A stretch of DNA of 64,000 nt from Bradyrhizobium sp. JYMT SZCCT0180 (GTDB taxonomy: Bacteria > Pseudomonadota > Alphaproteobacteria > Rhizobiales > Xanthobacteraceae), in assembly GCF_018130165.1 (NCBI RefSeq), contig NZ_JAFCLZ010000017.1, forward strand, positions 62,001 through 126,000. Reading direction: 5' to 3'. The position numbers were made by a program, and so were the translations under genes. The notes under the pieces were generated by a model. It worked only from the letters and a program-made list of their open reading frames with translations, made no database searches and was not told the origin of the DNA. The number at the start of each line of letters is the position of its first letter. Position 1 is the first letter of the stretch. This document shows, piece after piece, positions 59,827-64,000 of the stretch.

Positions 59827-60330
59827 GCGGCAAAACGGCACGACGGGCAAATCACTTCTGTTTTACGGAAAACATGTCAAGTCCTAAATTTCTGTAAATC
59901 AAAAATATTTCCCTTTCCTTCGACCCAAATCACCTGCACAACTATCGCCATCCCGTCCCACTCAGAGGGCGTCGGCCGTCGTCACGACGAGGGGCGGGTC
60001 GCGGTGGACGTAACAGTTGCGATTGACGGTCGCGGCTGAAGCGTACGGCGAAAGCGTGTGGTCCTGGCGCCCGTAACGGCGTCAAGTCTTTCGGGAGCCA
60101 ACGCTTCCGAGGGGCGACGGTGGCAATAGAGGCCGTCTCACCGGGGAGAGCACGCCATAAGCCGTAAAGCCATTGCGCAGGGAATGTCGGATGTTCTCCG
60201 CTGCCCTGTATGCTCGTGTGCGCACTTCCTTGTGCACATTGCACACGAGACCGCGGGTGCAGCGCGCGTCCGGCATTCCCTGCGCCCTCTGAATTTCGGG
60301 GGCGAGAACTAAATTGAAAACCTCGGGCGC
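59827..60330. repeat. Putative Bradyrhizobium dispersed repeat element
   Basis: About 500 bp without a credible gene. It holds an AT-rich start (59860-59930) and a segment at 60100-60260 whose minus-strand translation has GEHPTFPAQWLYGLWRALPG. I recall this translated stretch as recurring many times in Bradyrhizobium genomes under unrelated locus names, which implies a DNA-level repeat rather than a protein. Boundaries are approximate; no terminal repeats or transposase were seen. Confidence 0.45.
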
Positions 60331-60361
60331 AATGCGTCGCGAGATCGCAACCACATACCCA

Positions 60362-60468
60362 GTCGTCATCGCCCGGCTCGACCGGGCGACCCAGTATTCC
60401 AGTGACGCCAATGATTGAATCGAGAGGCCGCGGCGTACTGGATCACCCGCCTTCGCGGGTGACGACAG
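60362..60468. repeat. Palindromic intergenic repeat, family F
   Basis: GTCGTCATCGCCCGGCTCGA and CCGGGCGACCCAGTATTCCA on the left, GTACTGGATCACCCGCCTTC and GCGGGTGACGACAGCA on the right. A relative of 49867-49972. Confidence 0.8.
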
Positions 60469-60812
60469 CACGGTGTGGAGCGCACACTGGCATCGTCGGT
60501 AAGACGGCCTGGCTGTTTGAAATTCGAATCCATTTCATTCGCACGCGAACGCACCGGCAGCCGCGCCGGGTGCAGCGGACGCCAGCGGTCTCCGTAGTTC
60601 CTCGCATTGCCAATCCAGCGGTTCGGCCCACAATGCAGCCGGGCGTCAGCTGCACGTGTGGATTGAGGACTTGCAGCTGGCGGTAGTGAACCGTTTCCAC
60701 GCTGGCGACGTCAGACTTTGTGCCTGCTTTTGCGGATCGGCCGCTGTGTTATGGCGTTCGTTGTGGAACCGGCGGGCGCGGGGCAGGTTGAATATCGGCG
60801 GAGAAAGACCGG
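60469..60812. other. Intergenic region, nothing recognised
   Basis: Between the family F repeat and the first NTF2-like gene, 344 bp hold only short open frames without ribosome sites or family resemblance. The end (GGCGGAGAAAGACCGG) supplies the ribosome site of the gene at 60813. Confidence 0.4.
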
Positions 60813-61256
60813 ATGACCGCGGACCTGCATCGGCAGCGCCTACTGAATTTCCTCGACGTCTACTATGCCGGCGACATCGAGGGCGCGCTGGCGCGCTGCA
60901 CCGACGATGTCGAATTCGTCGCCAACGCCCCGGTCGACCTGCTTCCCCACATGGGTCATCGCCGGGGCACCGAAGCGATGCGGCAGATGTGGACCACCGT
61001 CCACGCCCGCTATTCCGAGATGCGCTGCGAGGTGCCGATCCTGGTCGCCGAGGGCGACAGGGTGGCGGCGAACATCCGCGTGTTCTTCCGCAAGCGCAGC
61101 AATCAGCGGATGGTGCATTTCGACATCGCGGCGTTTTATACCTTCCGCGACGGCCGCATCGCCCAGATCCGCGAGATCATCGACACCTTCGACATGGTCG
61201 AGCAGGTGCTGGAGCGCGACGTCAGCGCGATCCTGAAGGGCGACAAGCCGCAATAG
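60813..61256 (+). CDS. NTF2-like/SnoaL-type protein (copy 1)
   Basis: The 147-residue single-domain protein has the cone-shaped NTF2 fold pattern: RQRLLNFLDVYYAGDIEGAL, ARCTDDVEFV, MRQMWTTVHARYSEMRCEVP, then the last strands FDIAAFYTFRDGRIAQIREI and a C-terminal DTFDMVEQVL. The family includes ketosteroid isomerases, polyketide cyclases and proteins of unknown role. A ribosome site GGAGAAAG precedes ATG 60813. A relative with the same ending (TFDLVEQAV) is at 61890, so both may act in one process. No substrate known. Confidence 0.82.
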   Translation: MTADLHRQRLLNFLDVYYAGDIEGALARCTDDVEFVANAPVDLLPHMGHRRGTEAMRQMWTTVHARYSEMRCEVPILVAEGDRVAANIRVFFRKRSNQRMVHFDIAAFYTFRDGRIAQIREIIDTFDMVEQVLERDVSAILKGDKPQ

Positions 61257-61269
61257 AGATTATGACGAC

Positions 61270-61350
61270 GTCATTCCGGGATGGTCCGCAGGACCAGACC
61301 CGGAATCTCGAGATTCCGGGCTCGATGCTGCGCATCGCCCCGGAATGACG
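61270..61350. repeat. Palindromic intergenic repeat, family B
   Basis: GTCATTCCGGGATGGTCCGC on the left and ATCGCCCCGGAATGACG on the right, with the inner hairpin CCCGGAATCTCGAGATTCCG. It lies just past the first NTF2-like gene. Confidence 0.85.
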
Positions 61351-61425
61351 AATTATACGACAGCGTTGAACCTCACCGCCCCGGCGGCGACTCACCACAA
61401 GGCTTTTTCCGGGGCAAAAGAACAT

Positions 61426-61692
61426 ATGAAGATCGCGTTGCTGGCTCTGCTGGGTTTGGCGTTGGGGGCGCTGGGAGGTGCAGCGCTTGGAATCGGGGCC
61501 GGGCTGGCCTGGGTCGAAATCTTTAAAGTCACGAGTTTTGAAGGCTATAACGGCATGCTGGTGTTCTTCACCTTCATGCCGCTGGGCGCCGCAATCGGCG
61601 GGATCGCAGGCGCTTTATTGTTCGGCGTGATCGCGATCAAGGACGCCGAAATCGCCATCGAGCGCGAGCCGGTGCGCCGCCGGGAGCGGTAA
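61426..61692 (+). CDS. Small two-helix membrane protein, unknown
   Basis: ATG 61426 gives 88 residues: a Gly/Ala/Leu-rich first helix (ALLALLGLALGALGGAALGI), a short loop, and a second helix (MPLGAAIGGIAGALLFGVIA). A charged tail (EIAIEREPVRRRER) follows, probably cytoplasmic. GxxxG-type packing motifs abound. The longer frame from 61345 begins inside a repeat and is rejected. It lies between the two NTF2-like genes. Function unknown. Confidence 0.65.
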   Translation: MKIALLALLGLALGALGGAALGIGAGLAWVEIFKVTSFEGYNGMLVFFTFMPLGAAIGGIAGALLFGVIAIKDAEIAIEREPVRRRER

Positions 61693-61889
61693 AAGCGGCG
61701 CCAGGGGCGGTAAAAACACGGAAAATCCTGCATTTGTGCAATGCAAAAACGTCGGTTGTATTTTAGCGAAAAACGCCTATTGTTAGTGTACGAATGAATT
61801 TAGCGGCGAGAATTTAGCAACTGCACGGCGTCGATGCGGACGCCTCCTGGGCCGTTGCCGTTTGAAATCAGTTTCAAGGACCATCTCAA

Positions 61890-62324
61890 ATGACAGAGCA
61901 TAGTCTCTGGCGTTTTTCTCGCGCGTTGCATCGTGCGATCAATGAACGCCAGCCCGCCGATCTCGACGCCCTGCTCGACGAGGACGTCGATTGGGCGATC
62001 TATGGCCCGATCGACATGTTTCCGTTCTTCGGCTCGCGCCGGGGCAAGGCGGCCGTGATCGAGGTCATCAGGCAGATTGCCGAGAACATCCGCGTCCATC
62101 GCTTCGACCGCGAGTCGATCATGCTGGGGGTCGATTCGGCCGCCTCGATGATGCGCTATTCGCTGACCGCGCTGGATTCGAACAAGCCGATCAGCCTGCG
62201 GGTCGCGCATTTCGCCCAGTTCAAGGCCGGCAAGCTGACCAATTTGCGCGTGCTGGTCGACACCTTTGACCTGGTCGAGCAGGCGGTGGGTTATCCCATC
62301 CATCTGCCGCGAATGGCAGTCTAG
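61890..62324 (+). CDS. NTF2-like/SnoaL-type protein (copy 2)
   Basis: The 144-residue protein begins MTEHSLWRFSRALHRAINER, with DLDALLDEDVDWAIYGPIDM, FPFFGSRRGKAAVIEVIRQI, AHFAQFKAGKLTNLRVLVDT and FDLVEQAVGYPI. The overall fold matches the gene at 60813 and its FF-GSRRGK resembles the other's MGHRRGT, so the two are paralogues. About 200 bp upstream are gene-free and AT-rich near 61735-61800, probably the promoter. No catalytic residue can be confirmed. Confidence 0.82.
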   Translation: MTEHSLWRFSRALHRAINERQPADLDALLDEDVDWAIYGPIDMFPFFGSRRGKAAVIEVIRQIAENIRVHRFDRESIMLGVDSAASMMRYSLTALDSNKPISLRVAHFAQFKAGKLTNLRVLVDTFDLVEQAVGYPIHLPRMAV

Positions 62325-62337
62325 CCGCCAATCCCTT

Positions 62338-62510
62338 TCGTCATGGCCGGACAAAAGCGCGAAGCGCGTCTTCGCGCTCGAGATCGCGGGGACCCACGTC
62401 CTCCTCACCAGCCCCTGGAAGACGTGGTTGCGACAACACGTCGAGGCGCGCTTCGCGCTTGATCGAGCAGCGAAGCCGCACTCGGCGCTGTGGCCCGGAC
62501 ATGACGGAGT
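62338..62510. repeat. Degenerate intergenic repeat (family D-like)
   Basis: It begins CGTCATGGCCGGACAAAAGC and ends TGGCCCGGACATGACGG, with CGCGAAGCGCG hairpins inside, but the arms have drifted. It lies between the NTF2-like gene and the exported protein gene. Confidence 0.55.
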
Positions 62511-62593
62511 GCGAGGGCGCGCGAATGCGCCCTCGCCATAATTTCGCACCACCGCCGACGCATTCTCCGCCTGATTTGGAATGCGGGCGGGTT

Positions 62594-63523
62594 ATGATTT
62601 CCTCGACACGATTTGGCTGGATAAGGCTGCCGTTGCTGGTGGCCGGCTTCAGCTTGGGCGCGGTGCTGGCCGTGGCGGCGCAAACGCCGCCCGCCGATGA
62701 AGACACCGAAGAGCCCGTGGAGGAAGCGGCCCCCGACGTCGCGGCGGCGCCTGATGTCAATGACCCCGATATCATGAAGGATATCGACGTCTCCAAGCTC
62801 GACTGGAGCCAGCTCGACCTCGATGCCGCGCCCCTGACCGGGCTTGGCGCAAAAACCCGCGCCGCGTCGAAAGCCGCAGCCGCGACCAGCGCGGAGACGG
62901 CCTGGTCGGCGAACGAAAAGGCGAACGGCAGCTCCGCCGTGTCGGTGAAGCAGTCGCTGACCCCGTTCTGGGATGCGCGGATCGGCGCCGACATGACGGT
63001 TGCCCGGCAAGGCACGCTGACGGCCCAGGAATTACTGTCGGAAAAACTCGCCAATGGCGGCAGCCTGCCGCAATCGTCCGGCACCGCCTGGGCCGCGATC
63101 ACAGCGCCGGGTGTCGGCTCGATCTGGGACAAGACGTCAGTCGAAGCCCGCGTCGATCCCGGGGCGGACCAGAGCAAGCTCGGCACCTCCTTGAGCAAAT
63201 CGCTGCCGCTCAGCGAGCAATACTCGCTGACGCTGCAGAACAGCTACAATCTGATCCAGCAGGGCATCGTTCCGGTGCCCGGCATCATCAGCCATCCGAC
63301 CCGCAGCTATGAGACCGACCAGTCGGCGCGACTGAGCATCGCCGACACCGGCACCAGCTTCATGGCCGGCCAGACGCTGTCGACCTCGGACGACAGATGG
63401 CTGCGCAAGGTCGGCGCCGAACAAAAACTGTTCGACGGCGTCACCATCTCGGGTTCGGTCGGCGAGACCCCCTCGGGCGTGGTTAACAAGAGCTTTGGCG
63501 CAGGCTTCAAGCGCAGCTGGTAA
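62594..63523 (+). CDS. Exported protein of unknown function
   Basis: From ATG 62594 the protein has 309 residues: a signal peptide (about 1-28, ending AVAAQ), an acidic low-complexity region (EDTEEPVEEAAPDV), then Ala/Ser-rich and beta-rich segments. These include FWDARIGADMTVARQGTL, SVEARVDPGADQSKLGTSLS, QYSLTLQNSYNLIQQGI and the final SFGAGFKRSW. The terminal Trp with alternating strands suggests an outer-membrane or surface protein. The family is not recognised. An upstream in-frame start at 62459 lies in a repeat and is unlikely. Confidence 0.7.
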   Translation: MISSTRFGWIRLPLLVAGFSLGAVLAVAAQTPPADEDTEEPVEEAAPDVAAAPDVNDPDIMKDIDVSKLDWSQLDLDAAPLTGLGAKTRAASKAAAATSAETAWSANEKANGSSAVSVKQSLTPFWDARIGADMTVARQGTLTAQELLSEKLANGGSLPQSSGTAWAAITAPGVGSIWDKTSVEARVDPGADQSKLGTSLSKSLPLSEQYSLTLQNSYNLIQQGIVPVPGIISHPTRSYETDQSARLSIADTGTSFMAGQTLSTSDDRWLRKVGAEQKLFDGVTISGSVGETPSGVVNKSFGAGFKRSW

Positions 63524-63678
63524 GCCCCTGCAGTTCTTCGCCAATCCTTTTCAGAATGATGCAGCATTGCCGCATATTGGCCCAGATGCGGTCAAATTCC
63601 ACACTACTGATAGGAACGCTTCACTTCGTCGTGCGGGGGACGTCCGCGCTCGCTTTTCGCGAAACAGAGGAATGGCCG
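63524..63678. promoter_or_regulatory. Intergenic region before the last gene
   Basis: The 155 bp presumably hold the promoter of the gene at 63679. Its Shine-Dalgarno, AGAGGA, is at 63666-63671. An overlapping ATG at 63672 opens a 12-codon frame that ends at TGA soon after 63679 and is not thought to matter. Confidence 0.4.
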
Positions 63679-64000
63679 ATGAACGCTACCAATCGAACCG
63701 AACAAGTTGAATCAACTGAGGATGTCGTCGACAGCAACCTCGCTGCGGTGTCGGAAGTCGAGGCCGGGATCCGCGACTTCGTCCGCAACGACATCGCCTA
63801 TCTGCGCCGTCCGCCTGCCGGTGCCACGGAAACCGTGCCGCTCGATGCCAGCGCGGAGGCCACCGTCAACAACGTCAACTCGCTGATCCAGCGCGTCGCC
63901 GGCACCTCGCTTGCTGAAATCGAGAAGCTGATCTCGGAACTCGAAAGCCTGCGCGATCTCCTGCATGCCGAAGGCCAGCGCGTTCAGCGCGAAATCTCCG
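63679..64000 (+). CDS. Unknown protein (3' end outside window)
   Basis: ATG 63679 opens a frame that runs past the window edge (at least 107 residues). It is hydrophilic: TNRTEQVESTEDVVDSNLAA, SEVEAGIRDFVRNDIAYLRR, VNNVNSLIQRVAGTSLAEIE, LISELESLRDLLHAEGQRVQ. A helical, coiled-coil-prone C-terminal part is typical of small conserved Rhizobiales proteins of unknown role. No transmembrane segment in the visible part. Confidence 0.65.
   Translation, partial: MNATNRTEQVESTEDVVDSNLAAVSEVEAGIRDFVRNDIAYLRRPPAGATETVPLDASAEATVNNVNSLIQRVAGTSLAEIEKLISELESLRDLLHAEGQRVQREIS

Noticed and set aside
60402..60686. 94-residue frame after the family F repeat
   Set aside because: It begins inside the repeat, has no ribosome site and no resemblance to a protein family.
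1..64000. CRISPR array
   Set aside because: The repeated units found are palindromes scattered singly between genes, not regularly spaced direct repeats with unique spacers; no cas gene is present.
1..64000. tRNA or rRNA genes, integrase or attachment sites
   Set aside because: I scanned the intergenic regions for tRNA-like T-arm and acceptor patterns and for integrase/transposase motifs and found none convincing.

Overview
The window looks like a chromosomal segment of a Bradyrhizobium-type alphaproteobacterium (Rhizobiales, Nitrobacteraceae). GC content is high throughout. The haem-uptake cluster has the rhizobial hmu layout, with an HmuP regulator and an exbBD-tonB block. Several small proteins and intergenic palindromes resemble those I know from Bradyrhizobium genomes. 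There is no rRNA, tRNA, CRISPR array, insertion sequence, phage or plasmid gene. Most of the window is ordinary housekeeping and accessory metabolism, broken up by many palindromic repeats.

Layout. 1-8.7 kb: a complete haem acquisition system. The leftward arm is hmuR receptor, IsdG/HmuQ-type haem monooxygenase, HutX carrier, exbB, exbD and tonB (cut by the window start). The rightward arm is hmuP, hmuT, hmuU, hmuV. 8.8-16.8 kb: a phytase-like exported esterase behind a triple-repeat Pho box, a MuiA/DUF4139 protein, a serC-serA operon with a structured serC leader, an acetyltransferase and a glutathione transferase. 17-22 kb: two small outer-membrane barrels, a fosmidomycin-resistance-like MFS pump and glmM. 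22-28.4 kb: an FMN-dependent L-lactate dehydrogenase-type enzyme, two paralogous exported proteins, a shikimate dehydrogenase and an EF-G-like GTPase lacking the catalytic histidine. 28.6-34.6 kb: an AraC regulator, two tandem-barrel outer-membrane proteins sharing a duplicated upstream region, and two DUF992 proteins. 34.8-43 kb: aspartate aminotransferase, a PQQ-type sugar dehydrogenase, a PAS protein without an output domain and an aldo/keto reductase. 43-54 kb: a DUF1501/DUF1800 pair, a CWC-HAD coupled pair, a TetR/enoyl-CoA hydratase divergon, a decayed VOC gene, two glutathione transferases, a TauE/SafE exporter and an overlapping LysR-flavin monooxygenase pair. 54.7-57.8 kb: uvrB. 57.8-64 kb: small unknown and exported proteins, two NTF2-like proteins and a truncated unknown gene.

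Repeats. At least six families of palindromic intergenic repeats occur about 20 times, mostly at gene ends. The most unusual feature is uvrB: two in-frame stretches of coding sequence (near residues 93-139 and 943-958) are themselves copies of such palindromes, so the repeats have become part of the protein. Other leads are the duplicated 180-200 bp leader of the tandem-barrel genes, a possible small RNA ending in a strong terminator near 41.8 kb, the Pho box, and a clean TetR-type operator.
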